Made by a program: the position numbers and the translations under genes. A DNA stretch of 64,000 nucleotides. Origin: Branchiostoma lanceolatum (Eukaryota > Chordata > Leptocardii > Amphioxiformes > Branchiostomatidae). A model generated the notes under the pieces. That model did no database searches. It saw nothing but the letters and a program-made list of their open reading frames with translations, and was not told where the DNA came from. The first letter of the stretch is position 1. Each line of letters starts with the position of its first letter. Below are positions 1 through 12,716 of the stretch, one piece after another. Location of the stretch: assembly GCF_035083965.1 (NCBI RefSeq), contig NC_089722.1, positions 25,227,081 to 25,291,080 of the forward strand, in the 5' to 3' direction.

Positions 1-882
1 ATCATCATTACAATTGCCTAATACCATTACAAGATACACAGATTTCATTGGGCAAGTAACCAGCCAATCATGTTGTCCCTTGACAGTAAGGCAATCTGAT
101 TGGTAGGTAGATTAACTAGAAACAACATCTGTTAAGTACATTCTGATTGGCGGACAGCAGTCCTGTGCTAATGCCCCCAGATGGGATGGGGGGGGGGGAG
201 GCTGTTTTACAGTGTCAGTGCTTGTGTATTGTGTAATACAGGCTGTAGGCTGATAGGCAAGGGTGCTTCTACGTATGCCTGGAAAGTTTATTTCAGAGTT
301 TGATAAAGAAAATTCTGTGTTCATGTCATTTGGATAAGTAACAAATTGACTCTGTGAAGTAAGTCATGCCCAACAGTGGAAAGGATCATTTTTATTTGAG
401 TACTGACTGCAAAATTGTTGCGTCAAACCATGGAGAAAGTTTTTGCTCAGTGTAATATAAATGCTAACTTGCTGTGTCTTTCACTCTCTGGGAAGATCAC
501 CGTTAGTGACAAATGTTTGGTGATTGTTGTTATAATTGTATGATATGATTATGGCTATCATTGAACCAGACCATAGCCAGAAAATTCCACGCTTTTGCTT
601 ATACTTCAATCCATTGTTCCCCTATATTGTAGTTCTATTTTGCTAAAAAACATTATGGATATAATATTTCAAAAATAATGCTTTACTTTTTATCACAGTA
701 AATCTACAAGTTTTCCCTCCCCGCCCTATATACTAAGTTGTATAGAGATATTTGATTGTAAGCTTCCTCAGATTTCTCAACCCACAATGTCTTTCCAAGT
801 GTCCAGATGTTGATTTTTGGAGAGGAAGAAGTCTGTTTGTTTTGTGAGAGTTTGAATGTTTGATTGACACCTGTCGCCCCAG
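1..882. other. intron of the GRK2/3 gene, no exon seen
   Basis: The stretch before the first visible GRK exon ends in a good 3' splice site (881-882). I find no kinase exon in it, so the preceding kinase exons lie upstream of the window. It holds a poly-G run near 190 and no recognisable repeat. The short open frames on the minus strand show no protein-like features. Confidence 0.6.
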
Positions 883-3800
883 GATGTGGACCTGCCCGAC
901 TCCTTATCCTCAGAGTGCAAGGAACTGCTGGGGGGTTTACTCAAGAGAGATGTCAACGATAGGCTCGGCTGCCAAGGGAGAGGGTCAGTGATGGGAGCCT
1001 CCAAACAGGCTTCTCTTGGGGTGTAGAAAGAAATACATGTAGATATAGTCTGAGCATCCTGTAGAATTGTTTACAGGGCCTTTGTTAAGTCATTAGCTTT
1101 TACAGTAGGGGCAGTATGTAGCTGTAGGATGTAGGGATAGCCTGAGTGCTATCCTCCGTAGTGACCGCTGGCTCAATGCTTTTTGCTTGCGTGGTTAGCA
1201 AGCGAAAAGTATTGAGCCAGCGGTCACTAATGGTAGTCAGGATAATGTAGTTATGAGTTGCATTCAAGTGTGCGATGAAGCTAAAGCATGCCTAATGCAA
1301 TTTATACATAACTGCTGTACCTTCTCCATACATTTTGCCATGTTGATACGGTGAAGGGATGTAAAAAAGGATTGTGTCTGCAACTTTACATGAATTTTAA
1401 CCATTTAGTATAACGCTGAGGACAGTTGCCATATACAACAGTTTAGGGATGTTTTCTGACATACATGTATGTTACAGAGCTGAGGAAGTCAAGACACTGA
1501 GATTTTTCAAAGACATAGACTGGGCCAAAGTGTACCAACTCAAGGTGAGATAGTTAATGTCTGCTGTAATATATAAGCATGACTACAATTAAGCATAGGA
1601 AACACATGTTGAAATCACAATACCTAATACACATTTGTAGATTGAAAGATGTTACAGAAGAAGAAGTAAGAATAACTTTGTTGCACAACAATTGTAACCG
1701 TACAAATTGCAATGTATGGCAACTTATGCACATGATAGTTGAACTATTGCTAATAGCAAACAAGTAAAAGTAACTCATATAATCTATGAATTACCAGTTG
1801 AAATAATCCGAGTATTAAATAATGTGTACTATGCTTATGCTCTAGAACAGTATGTTGATAACAGTATGCTGTGTCAGGAGTCCTATAGAGTCCTGTGGTA
1901 TATTCTGTACAGTACCCCCCACCCCTGGTACCCCCTCGAGGGGAGGTAAATGCTGCAGATGCCTTTGACATTGGGTCGTTCGACGAGGAGGACACCAAAG
2001 GTATCAAACTGACTGAGGCTGACCAGGAGCTGTACAAGAACTTCCCACTGGTGGTGTCTGAGAGGTGGCAGCAAGAGATCGCCGGTCAGTGCAAAGTTTT
2101 TTTTTTCATCTTCTTACATTTACATCTTCCCCAGGTAGGCCTTAGGGCCTGTCAGTTGAGAGCATTGCCTTCTCCATTCTTCTTGGTCTTGGAAGACCCC
2201 CTCCGCCTCAAGTCTGTCTAGTCTGCCATCAGTACTTTGTTAAATGTTTCTTGTATGTTGTCCTTCCACCTTTTCTGGATCTACCAAGTATGCGCTTCCC
2301 TATTGGTTTGTATTTGAAAGCAATCTTTTTTTCATATTCTGGAACTTCTGGGTAATCAGGAGAAACTATAGACTGATACGCAGTGCAGAAGAGAAGCGGA
2401 TGCGCAGAAAAGAACTTTGCAATAGAACTGAGTCAGCTTACAGATGTGCCCTATGTGGCAGAAACTGTTATTCTCGAGTAGGACTGTATAGCCATAGTCA
2501 ATGCTGTAGGGCTGATGTGATATATACTGGAGATTCTATAACGTTTGTAAAATTGGCACCAATCACTTTCATCAAAAATTATAGCAAAGCGTACTTCTTG
2601 GCAAAATCAATTACCACTGAAAAGGAGGGAAAATACAGTTACTTGATTTATGTTGATCCAAGACGTCATTGTTTATTTGGCATTTCGTCTTGACGTCAGA
2701 TGGCTTTATTTGATATATTACATTCAATCATCACACTATGTATAATATGACATGATGATTAGATTTACTTTCTATGCTTTACCGTCGTCATCATTTCAGG
2801 TAAGTAGCTGTGCATGATATTTTATAGTGATAAAGGGAATTAATGTTTTTGAGTACGGGGTATTGTATACTATTAGTTATGGTCAAATATGTACAACTGT
2901 CCGACTGTACATGTACATATTCCTGTTAAACTAACTAATTGTAATGAATCTGCCCTCCTCTCTAGAAACTGTGTATGATGCAGTCAACACTGATGCTGAC
3001 AAGAACGAGGCCAAGAAACGGGCCAAGAAAATGATGGACGAGAAAGGTACATGAATACTTGAAAAATTTTCTATTAATTTTAGCGCATGTTTTAGCAGTG
3101 CAAGCTGTCTTGTTTGATAGCCCTTGCATGCTTATACTTTACTTTTCACAAAATATCAATTCATGTTAGATTTAGGTGACTTCCCGTGACACTTAGTCCT
3201 TTTTTCTTCAACTCTCTCAGAATATGCAGAGGGGAAAGACTGCATCATCCAAATTATTTCTACTACATCCAAGTAATTGTTGTAAAACTCAGGCTCAAAA
3301 TCTAGAAATAATGATATAAGGGTTTAGAAATAAGTTGCAAGCAAAATGTGCTTGTGCAGTGCAGTTGCGCAACCGGATATTTCAAGCACCTAGGTGACTT
3401 TCTGTGACACTTTTTTGTTTTTTTCTTCAACTCTCAGAATATGCGGAGGGGAAAGACTGCATCATCCACGGCCACCTGTTGAAGCTGGGCGGCCCGTTCC
3501 TGACGGCCTGGCAAAAGAGGTACTTCTGGCTCTTCCCCAACCGCCTGGAGTGGCAGGGTGAAGCTGAGAAAGGGGTAAGAGTCAAACCATGCAACGTTAT
3601 TGACATGACAATAATGATAAGACTCACTGTCACTGTAGACGGTTAAATGAAGAAAAAAATTGCTTACTGTATATTCATTTTCAAGTTTGCTGCACCTAAA
3701 TTTTGCTGCATGTTCAATTTCGTAGCCTGTACTAGATGCCGGCAAAGTGTACTCCTGTAGTGGACTAACTCCTCTGGCATGTTATCTGTCTATTTGGCCA

Positions 3801-6649
3801 TCGCCTCTGGAGCCTGATGAAGGCTACAAGTTCACAGTTAAGATAATAGTAGCAAAACAACAGAAATGCCAGCGCCTGCTCAAAGTTGTGATGAGTTACA
3901 AAACTGCAAACACGGAAGTACTGAGAATATTTCAAAATTTACAGTAGCATTGGGTTTGACACTGAGTTGAAATATTATAAGTCAAGATGTTCTGGTCTTG
4001 ACATAAATGGGGCACTTTTGGTAGTCAGCAGCCAGCCCCATATTTTGAGCTGAATAGTTTACTCAAACTGTTTAGACACAGTTTGATAATCAAGACATTA
4101 GTCCTTTTTTCTTGTGTACTGTATTTATAGATTCTGATTTAGTTTTGTGCATTGTTTGTGTTTTCATCTACCCCTTGTAAGTATAGATTTGTGTGTAATT
4201 ATCACCCCCTTTTTGTTTTGTCATCAGTCATTCGCTTTGTTGCTACCCATGGAGGTATGTGATTTGTTTGCTTTTATATCCTTTAATATGCTTAGGTCTC
4301 TTCTCTTCTGTCAGTTGGGCATAATTTATGACTTGCTTTGACCTTTTTCTGCATAGTTTACTCTATGGCTTTATTGTTGACATGTAATAGTAACTGCTTT
4401 GGTGTTGATGGTAAGGTGTTTGACACCCTTAATCTCTATGACATTAAATGTAAAATCCCTTATCAATGTGGCTTAGATAAATTTTATTTTAGCTGTTTTT
4501 ATGTAAGCTTCTGTTTTATGCTTTTCCAACACTCCGAGGAAATGATCTTGCAGGTTCACACATTGCTGTAAATATGTAGCTCTAAAAGTGGCTCTCTCTT
4601 ACACTTTTTACATTCATCATATTTTATGACATGACATATCTGGTTCCTGTTGAGGAAATTTCCAAATTTGTTCTCCATTGTTTTACTTTTTTTACACATG
4701 TTTGGCATATTAAATTAATTCTTTCAACTTTATAAAAAAAGTATTCCTTTCCATTGCTGTTTGCAAAGGAAAAGAGATACATGTAGTGTTCATTTGTACT
4801 CGACAAGGAGCTAGAATATAATTCAAATGAAAAGCTTCTGAGCATAAGACTGCAAGACCTTTCCTGGAGTGACTTCTTGCTTTCCCTTGTGCTTTTGATA
4901 CTTTGACGTGTCCTGGTGTTGTTTGTGCTGTGTGCTGTTACTAAGGAGACAGGCAGGAGAAATACTTGTAGGAAGCTGCTCACCTCACTAAGTAGGAAGC
5001 TGAGTAGGAGGTTGACTCAGTGTAGACATAGGAGGCCTGTAGGACATGTAGGACGGCTTTTGTTTTAACCTTTAGCATGCCGAGTAACCCTGTGTACCAG
5101 TTCAGACTTGGCAGAATGTTTATGGTTAACTGCCAGCATGTTGTTGTGGCGTTCATCATGACTAACTTTTGCATTAGGCCATTACTGAAAATGAGGATGG
5201 AGTTATAATAATTATCATGGACTCTGAGCCAGAGTCCCTTCACTGCCATGGAATTCACCACTAGATATGAATTCCATGGACTTCTTCAATCCATGGTCTC
5301 CGGAAACATGTCTGTCATCAGACTTTACTGACAGCTGCAGACAAGACATTGTCATCTTAGTGTTTGTTAGAAGAAACTCAATTTGATGCCAGTCTGAGAT
5401 GAAACATTTTATGATATTTTCAAGGAATGCCAGGGGGTGTTACATGACATGTTAATATTTTTGTGCAGCTGAATGACTGATACAATCAGGCATGCACAAC
5501 TTTCGGTGATAGAACCAATAACAGCACACTTAAAAGAGTGAATGAATGAATACAGTAACTGTTATACTGATGTGCATGTTTTTCATGTTGGCAATGGTTT
5601 TAACATCTAAGTATTTTACTGTGTTTTTACTTCCATTCCTTTCCACATGGTTGCAGATTTTATTCATGCATTTTACACTAATTGATCCTTTGTCTATGAT
5701 CATTTTCTCCTCAAACGTTTTTGTTTATATCCATTTCATATAAAAAATTATTTCACACAAATTTTTTTCCCAAAAAACTTTGCCTTATTTCGGAAATGTG
5801 TAAGTGTGACACAAAGTCTGCACAATGTGGGAAGCTATGCCCTAACCAAATCGTCTCTTCGTCTTTTCAGGATGTGGTTTTATTTCATTTTCAGGACGTC
5901 GTCCAACAGAATAATGTTTTAGTTCTTGAGTCTGTTTTGGCGGTGGAGGAGACGACAGTCAAGGGCAACAAGTGTATCCAGCTGAAGGTCAAGGGCGGGA
6001 AGCAGTTCCTCCTGCGTCCAGAGGTGAGTGGCTTTTTGGGAAATGTGTAGTCACAAGGGGGATATTTTTGGGGGTGGGAGGGTGTCAGGTTTAGGAACAC
6101 GTAGTACATCTATCATGTATTTACTCAGTTTCCCACTTGTTTCATAGAGATGTTTGCCGGTAGGCGCTCAGTTCAGGTTTACGATGCCAGCTCTGCACAA
6201 AAATTAGCAGTTCAGGCAGTAGAATAAACTAGTGTCCACTATTTTCTTGGAGATTTCTGAAGGTTGGACGAGGTTACAAGGTGGATCTACATTATTGTAC
6301 ATGTATGTAAGATATTGGAGTTTTCTTTTTTCACAACCAGTAAAGTCTCTCCTGCTGACGTTTTGGTCATTAAAAAGAAAACTCCAATGTCCTATCTTCT
6401 ACCAACCTCATGAAATTGTTTTCAGAGGTACATGTATGTACCCCTGATGATGTACAACACCGTCATGACCTTTTCCCCCTGCAGAGTGACCCAGAGTTTG
6501 TGCAGTGGATGAAGGAGATAAAGGACGCCCTGATGGAGGCTCAGCGCGTCATGAGCATGGCGCCAAAACAGTTCGCCAAGTCCAGCTCCAGCTCCGCGTC
6601 CGACCTCGGGAAAGTCCCTCTTGGGCAGAGAAACAGCAACGGGAACTGA
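883..6649 (+). CDS. GRK2: G protein-coupled receptor kinase 2/3 (beta-adrenergic receptor kinase), 3' part
   Basis: Seven exons in continuous phase: 883-983, 1478-1544, 1913-2084, 2966-3046, 3438-3574, 5895-6023, 6485-6649 (284 codons with stop). They encode the end of the AGC kinase domain ([16 protein letters not shown], then the C-tail with [17 protein letters not shown] and [16 protein letters not shown]), the closing RGS-homology helices, and a whole PH domain ([50 protein letters not shown]). The tail ends in [13 protein letters not shown], close to the vertebrate C-terminus. In this family the PH domain binds G-beta-gamma and phosphoinositides and brings the kinase to activated receptors, which it phosphorylates for arrestin binding. 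The 5' limit of the sixth exon is uncertain: in-frame acceptors exist just before and after 5895. The N-terminal RH and most of the kinase lie outside the window. GRK2 and GRK3 separated in vertebrates, so this is the single ancestral type. Confidence 0.95.
1159..1229. repeat. perfect-looking 32-bp stem hairpin (MITE-like)
   Basis: Arms 1159-1190 and 1198-1229 are inverted copies (starting tagtgaccgctggctcaatg) with only about two mismatches around a 7-base loop. Flanking sequence (atcctcc before, ggat after) hints at a slightly larger mobile fold-back. It lies in a GRK intron. Confidence 0.75.
2380..2525 (+). mobile_element. LINE fragment, C-terminal zinc-finger end
   Basis: An open stretch in a GRK intron encodes a basic segment ([17 protein letters not shown]) followed by [20 protein letters not shown]. 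This matches the C-terminal CxxC...H...C finger pattern of invertebrate non-LTR retrotransposon polyproteins. No reverse transcriptase core is present, so it is a 3' remnant. The rest of the surrounding 149-codon open frame (2244-2693) is not protein-like to me. Confidence 0.55.
3173..3276 (+). pseudogene. partial tandem copy of the PH-domain exon with its acceptor
   Basis: 3173-3250 repeats 3391-3468 almost base for base. It carries the pyrimidine tract, the acceptor AG and the first 30 exonic bases of the GRK exon that begins at 3438. After 3250 the copy diverges. Read in phase from the preceding exon (ends 3046) it gives [10 protein letters not shown], then QIISTTSK and a TAA stop at 3274-3276. 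It could act as a short alternative terminal exon or be an inert duplication. Confidence 0.75.
6309..6398. repeat. intronic inverted repeat
   Basis: gatattggagttttcttttt (from 6311) is the inverse of aaaaagaaaactccaatgtc (from 6372). About 25 bp pair, with one or two mismatches, around a 40-base loop. It sits in the last GRK intron and is probably a small fold-back element. Confidence 0.65.
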
Positions 6650-8352
6650 CGTCCAACGGAGGAGTCCATCCACCCGTGAATGTAGCATACAACTGTATAC
6701 GTACCCACAGAACCGTCATGAACATGTACATCGTACATGTGAGTCGAGACAGCTGCCCTCCCTACTCTGTACACCCCTATGAAGTAGTGGTACAATTCAT
6801 GGCCACCATGTTTTCAGTAGTAGTTCCTGGTGCACGACTTTCTTATGTCTCTGAAGGATTATAACAGTTTCTATCTGTATAGAGCAACTTGCACCACAAA
6901 TCATGTAGTCTTGAAAGAAAGCTTTATGATGGATAGAATTACAATCACTATCCTCCTTCATATAGAATACTGTATTCTATGCTTGGATCCTTATTCCATG
7001 TGCAGCATAGGCAACTCACCCTACTGTGAAGACATTGGTCAGAGCAAAAAGAAACCATTATGCTTCATGGGGGTGGTGTATACATGGATAAGTGCAGAGT
7101 AGCCTCTTACTAACCCTACACTTTGGTCTGATAACTCACCCCTGTGACGTGCAATATGTGGTTTATACCTTTGTAGACTTGCACCATTTGATACATCATA
7201 GGTGGTGAGAACCAGGAAGTGACTGCATTTAGTATATCAATCACAGATTTCTACATACAGAGGTATTTACAATGGCTTAATGGAAAAGGTTTACAGATTT
7301 TGGAAGTCATGATCATGTGATCAGGACATTGTGACATTTGTAGAATCTTCACCCCATCCCATCATGCAACAGTGCCATGGCATTGCCAAATACGACGTAG
7401 GCATGATCACATGACCATGTCTCAGTCATTGTAATTACACTCTGAGCTTATCATTATTCATGTAGGGCCTTGGAGTTGGTGTGAATGTAGCCATGTCCGT
7501 AAAGGTATTCATACAACATACTTGTAAGCTGGGGATATAGATTATACAAATGTAGTAACGTTAATACACTTTTAGGTATGATGCAAAAGACTTTAGACTG
7601 AACGTAAATTACTTTACAAAGGGAAGACCTGGCCATCTGTTTACACCATAGATAGGTACTTATTAATACAAGGTACAAGTAAAAAGAATTATCATAATGC
7701 AAGTTTTTATCCCATAAGTCCAGCTTAATTCTAAAAGTGTAAAAAAAGATTAAAAACGTTGCCTTTGATATGTTGCTGACAGTCTTAATGTCATGGTTTA
7801 TCTGTGTAGAGGTAACACTAAATTCATAATGATGATGATTCTAAAACATTGTTTAGCTCCTTCCCTTGAAACTAAAGGCATATACTGCTGTGAAAGGATT
7901 TTTTCCTTGCATAAGTATTCTTTAGACTCCCAGATTGAAGACAGTGACCACTGCAAAATTATGCCACTGTGTAAAGTAACTAGCCTTTTTTTAGGACAAT
8001 TTTTGTTGGTCTTGTTGCAAATAATGATTTGACCTTCCTATTTTCAATTTCCAGAAACATGACATTATTCACTATAAAATGTGGGTCCAGGAAGTTGTCC
8101 TATTGGTATTAATAAATATAGTGAGGTACGTTGTGTACAAAGTACTAAAACATAATATGTAATTACTTAGATAAGATTATAAGCTTATTCTTGTCATTGG
8201 TATATGATTTAGGAATGACTTGAGTGCAGTGTCACTTAATGGTAAAATCATTTTCTACACACTGCAATGTTGGCTCAAAGACAACAAAAACTACAGAAAA
8301 CTTCTATAAGATGTTGTAGAATCAACAAAAGTTAAAAATAAAAAGCTTACAG
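6650..8352 (+). other. GRK2/3 3' UTR and following spacer
   Basis: AT-rich sequence with no coding signal after the GRK stop. The first AATAAA on the plus strand is at 8111-8116; another lies at 11266-11271. Which one ends the transcript cannot be told from sequence alone. Confidence 0.4.
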
Positions 8353-8776
8353 AACAGATTATTTATGGAAAAAGAAACATCTATGGAAGCAGGTCTTCTG
8401 GCAAAGACGTTCAAAGTGGTAATAAAAAGTCGTTCAGAAAGATGCTTTGAAAAAAAATACAAGTCTCAAACCCTGGATCTAAACCTAGATCTGAAGCCTA
8501 TCGTTTATCTACTGTTGCCTTTGGACTCTACATGTTGGCTTAATCTGTATTCTGCAATACTTGAAGAGCCTTCAGCATCAGAAGTAGGTTTTTGTGAATG
8601 GCACAGGTTGCTACAACCAGGAGATAGTTACCTGTACTCTTTTACATTTGTCAAATCCGTGCCATTTGATAAAAACAAACCATTTTTAGCAACCCAAATC
8701 AACATTAAATCTACGGTAATGCTGTTTGATCCATTTGAAGGCCTCCTAAATGAGTTGATGGTGTTGAAACGACCAG
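8353..8776 (+). CDS. orphan exon-like ORF, family not recognised
   Basis: A frame open from 8320 to 8805 encodes well-mixed, globular-looking sequence: KPIVYLLLPLDSTCWLNLYS, then EVGFCEWHRLLQPGDSYLYS, then FDKNKPFLATQINIKSTVML, then DPFEGLLNELMVLKRPG. It is bracketed by a possible acceptor (gcttacag, ending 8352) and a strong donor (cag|gtacat at 8777), so it may be one internal exon of a gene whose other exons I cannot find. Alternatives are a retrocopy fragment, or an intronless gene starting at the ATG at 8365 and reading to the stop at 8803-8805. One test candidate is TOP6BL (C11orf80), only because it lies near GRK2 in human; I cannot confirm similarity. Confidence 0.35.
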
Positions 8777-8805
8777 GTACATGTATAATAATGGCAACCT
8801 CTTGA

Positions 8806-11800
8806 AGGCAACCTCTACTAGACCATCTGAGGTTTTGAGGTTAAAATTTGTGGTCTTTTGTAAGTTGCACTTGTAAAGAATAATTCAAGTAGGATTGTAT
8901 TTCGGAGCTGTGCTTATTTAGTTCACTCTGACCACTTCAATGCTTGTACACACTGTAGTTGCCGTTCTTGACAGATGCACTATAACTACACATAGTACTC
9001 ATTGTTAAGCTCATATTTAATATATTCATCTAAAAAATATTTTGTCATGATGTCACGTCATTGTCATATATGATTGGAATACTATTAAGGAATACGCGTG
9101 ATAATGTATGTGATGTCAACTTTAGTTGCCTACTGGAGGCAGTGATGATGTTTGCACCTACAAAGTTGAAAAATCTATGATTCTTTTTGAAATGTCTGTT
9201 ACCAATGTTTTCTATCCCATTTGTGAAGTATTCTCTGATTGGTCTGGTTGATTTCTAAGCAGAGTTGTTTTCCATCATACATTCTTGAAGTGGAAATTTT
9301 TTTGTATGAAAATGTCTGGTGCGTATGGTGCCGCAAGCGAAAAAGTAAAGGTCCCCATCTCATACCTGCAGCCACAAAGGTAGCTGCATAGCTATTTTAG
9401 CTGCTGTTTTTGTTGCCCCACTTTTTGTGGTTTACTGGTTTTAAGCTGACATGTTATGCCAAAGGGCAATTTTACCTGCTATACAATACCAGTACATGTT
9501 TACAATATGAATTGGTAAGAAAACCAACAATTGAATGTATGAACAGGTCTGCTTGGAAATTGAACCAGCCAAAAGAATACTTCATAGCAGTGTGGCATGA
9601 AACCTCTTTAAAAGATCTCTGAATCATTGATAACATTAAAAACTACCGAATTCTTAAGTGTGATATAGAGCAATGTAAGATTACGTATGACTTTGTGATC
9701 ATGACTAAAACTGTACACATTCCTAGACATGAGGTTCTCAACTTTATGAACCTTGCTGTGAAAAAAAAACATGTTAAAATACTTAATATCACAATTATGT
9801 ATCATGAAAATATTGATATGTTTGTATGAAAGATTATGATTTTGTTGATCGTACAACAGATTGACCTATAACTAAAAGTATTAGATTCATCCCTAGATTG
9901 ATGTTATGACCTTTAATGGTTTATCTTTTAAACTTTACAAATAGTTGCGTAATGCTTAAAATGGAGATAATTTATTACTCTAGCACAGAAACAGGGAGCT
10001 AGGTTGTTGTTGATGCCACTAAAACCCCGTATTTAAAGAACATAGCATTTTGTTAAGTTCTGTTCACTGTTTGTATATATTCTGTCAAGCTTGTATTCAC
10101 ATAACATGTCTGCCTCATTCACATCCGTCCTGCTACTAAAGGACACAACGTTGCCATGCTTACATGCATTACTTTTACACAACATACCAAAATATAATCA
10201 TGAACATCCTTTATTTTAAAACAGCTGTATTTCCAGTCCAGGTCCTACCTCACACAGCCACGTGTCCTGTAAGGGGTAATTATATTGGAACAGAATCAGA
10301 CAGACATGGAAGTGATATTTTACATTTTCTTGCCTAATGTTCCCTCTAATACTGTGTATAGTACATTGTCACCTCTTCACTACTGCAATTTTATCTGATA
10401 GAAAGTATGAAAAGTATGTAGTTTGGTTAAAATCTAAACCTTAACAGCATTCTATGATTTTTGTGCCATGAAGAATTTAGATGCATTTCGCAAAAACAGA
10501 CAATATTGGACTCTCTGAGCTGGCGGTAGGCGGTATTAAGATTTTAACAATCTGGTTGCTTAAGTTGGTAAATCAAAGTGTTACTTTCTGTCAGACTAAG
10601 TGGAAGATATACTTAATGACCACTGACGATGATTTTAGTTAATGCACAGCAAGGACTGAGGTCTTGTTGAAAAGGGGGCAATATAGAAGACACTCCTGTA
10701 CATAGGGGAAAAGACATCTGTACAGTTGACTATTTTGTCTTTAGTTGTGATGTAAAAATGTGTTTGACGTTGTTGCTTGTGTATACATGTTGTCTGCCAT
10801 GCTCCGTGCCATTTCTGTCGCTTCAGTTGTGTACAGGACCAAAGTGAGACAAGATAAAGTGATTCCTGTTGCTCGAATAGTACTAAAGAATTCTTATATG
10901 AATAATTCTAAGTGTTTCCAATGTTTCATTTCAGAATAGGTGTAATTTTTGGTGCTTGTGAGAGCAGAATTGTCTGCATCATACTTTACGTGTGCCGAAG
11001 GGGTGAAAAAAATTCCCACCCTATACTACTATAACGCTGGGTATGTATGTATACAAAGTTTTGACTCTTGTACATGTACATGTAGACTGGCAATAGATGT
11101 TGTTCTGTTCCTTTGATAGAGTATATTTACTTCCCTAGTTCTATGGAGGGTCCATATAGGATTTTGAGCAGTAATATGTTGGACAAGGGGCATGATGATG
11201 CTTCTGCCAATGACTGTACCATATCTACATGTATTTGTTAAATCCATGTCAAGTTTGACTGGAGAAATAAAATGTGTCTATGAGAAAAGCAATGTGTTAT
11301 TCTGTGTGAATCTGTGACCTGAAATCAATTTACTTCGCTTTTTGATAGACAAGGACGACGTGTCACTGAAATTCATTCTATCATGCATTTGCAGTTTTAA
11401 CATACATTTGTATTGTATTCAGTTATGTTTCAAAGAGGGAAAACTTACATGTAGAGTAAGTACGCATACAGTAAGAAAAACGACATCCAACTTTTCAACT
11501 TCCTGCCTTCACAGTAAATAGTATAAGCTCAGATGTTGACCAATCATTCCTTATCAACCTTAGGGATGCACACATATACAGTACATGTATAAGAATGTAG
11601 TAGAGCGCATGTTGAATTTGCAGTAACTAAACTCAGTATTTGGGCTAAAGAAAGTGAAAAAAAGGAATTCCGCATACAATTCTTTTTAAAAATTTGAATA
11701 ATGTCATGAAGAACGAAAGACAGTAGAAACTAGAGTTCCACGACCTCATACCTTCGCCAAATGATTTTAACCATTGTGACTGACGTATTAGGAGTGTTTC

Positions 11801-11830
11801 TCATCAATTATAAATCATACCAGTTGATTG
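8806..11830. other. spacer, nothing recognised
   Basis: AT-rich sequence with short open frames only. I see no splice-bounded coding, no clear repeat and no RNA gene. Confidence 0.5.
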
Positions 11831-12600
11831 TCTTAAAATATGACATGTCCAAAGTATGAGCTTAACAAAGTATGAGCTTAACAAAGAAGGTGATGCTAAT
11901 ATTGATCATCAATTATGCAAATGAGGCCCTTATCAGCATGATTTGATTCAACGATGTTCACATTCACATAAATTCCCGATGCCACAAAAAAAGTATCAAA
12001 TGCATGAAATTTCCGTCATTTACCAGTATGGAATTATAGTAGTTTCTCATTTAAGTATGCAAATTAGGCCCGCATTTGCATATTTTCTATCTTCAACATT
12101 CCTCTCTTCCTCAGTTACAATTTGAATAGTCATATCATGGCACAAAGCAGATTTTTAAAGTTGCCTCATTAATTATGCAAATTAGAATCTGATTTGCATA
12201 ATTATCGGCCAATCATTCTAAGCATCACACAAGCTATCGACATACCAAAAAACATGACCATCCATCAAGGCCATCTTGAGTTATAGTATTTTCTCATTAA
12301 TTATGCAAATGAGGTCTTCATTTACATAGTTCATGTCAATTAATATTTCTCTCTTCCTCACTTACATATGTCACATGTTTCAGAGTCCTATCATGGAATT
12401 TGGCGGATGTATGAACTTTCCTCATTAATTATGCAAATTAGATACTGATTTGCATAAAAAGTATCTAATCATGTTCATCATCACTCAAGCTATCTACTTA
12501 CCAAAAATCATTGCCATCCATCAAGCCCTTCTTGAGTTATTCCCTTTCAAAGTCAGATGCAAAACCTGCTCCTGCAGTTCCAAAAATGCCGCTATGCTGA
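11830..12600. repeat. dispersed repeat with reiterated ATGCAAAT octamers
   Basis: About three diverged copies of a roughly 250-300-bp unit, each with a 'ctcattaattatgcaaat' core and often a facing 'atttgcataat'. They also share phrases such as 'ccatccatcaag...cttgagtta' and 'cctctcttcctca'. The same family recurs at 20530-21660. It is probably an old mobile or tandem-spread repeat. No coding capacity was seen. Confidence 0.65.
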
Positions 12601-12716
12601 ATGCTGCCCGATATCCATCCGAATCATGCTTGTATCCGCTTCCGAACGGTCTCTACTATGCAGGTACATGTTACGAAGCTGTAATAAAACTGGTCGCTAA
12701 CTGTTTTACCCCATTT

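Noticed and set aside
4147-4571. Two hydrophobic plus-strand frames in a GRK intron
   Set aside because: They are T-rich intronic sequence; no splice phase fits the flanking exons.
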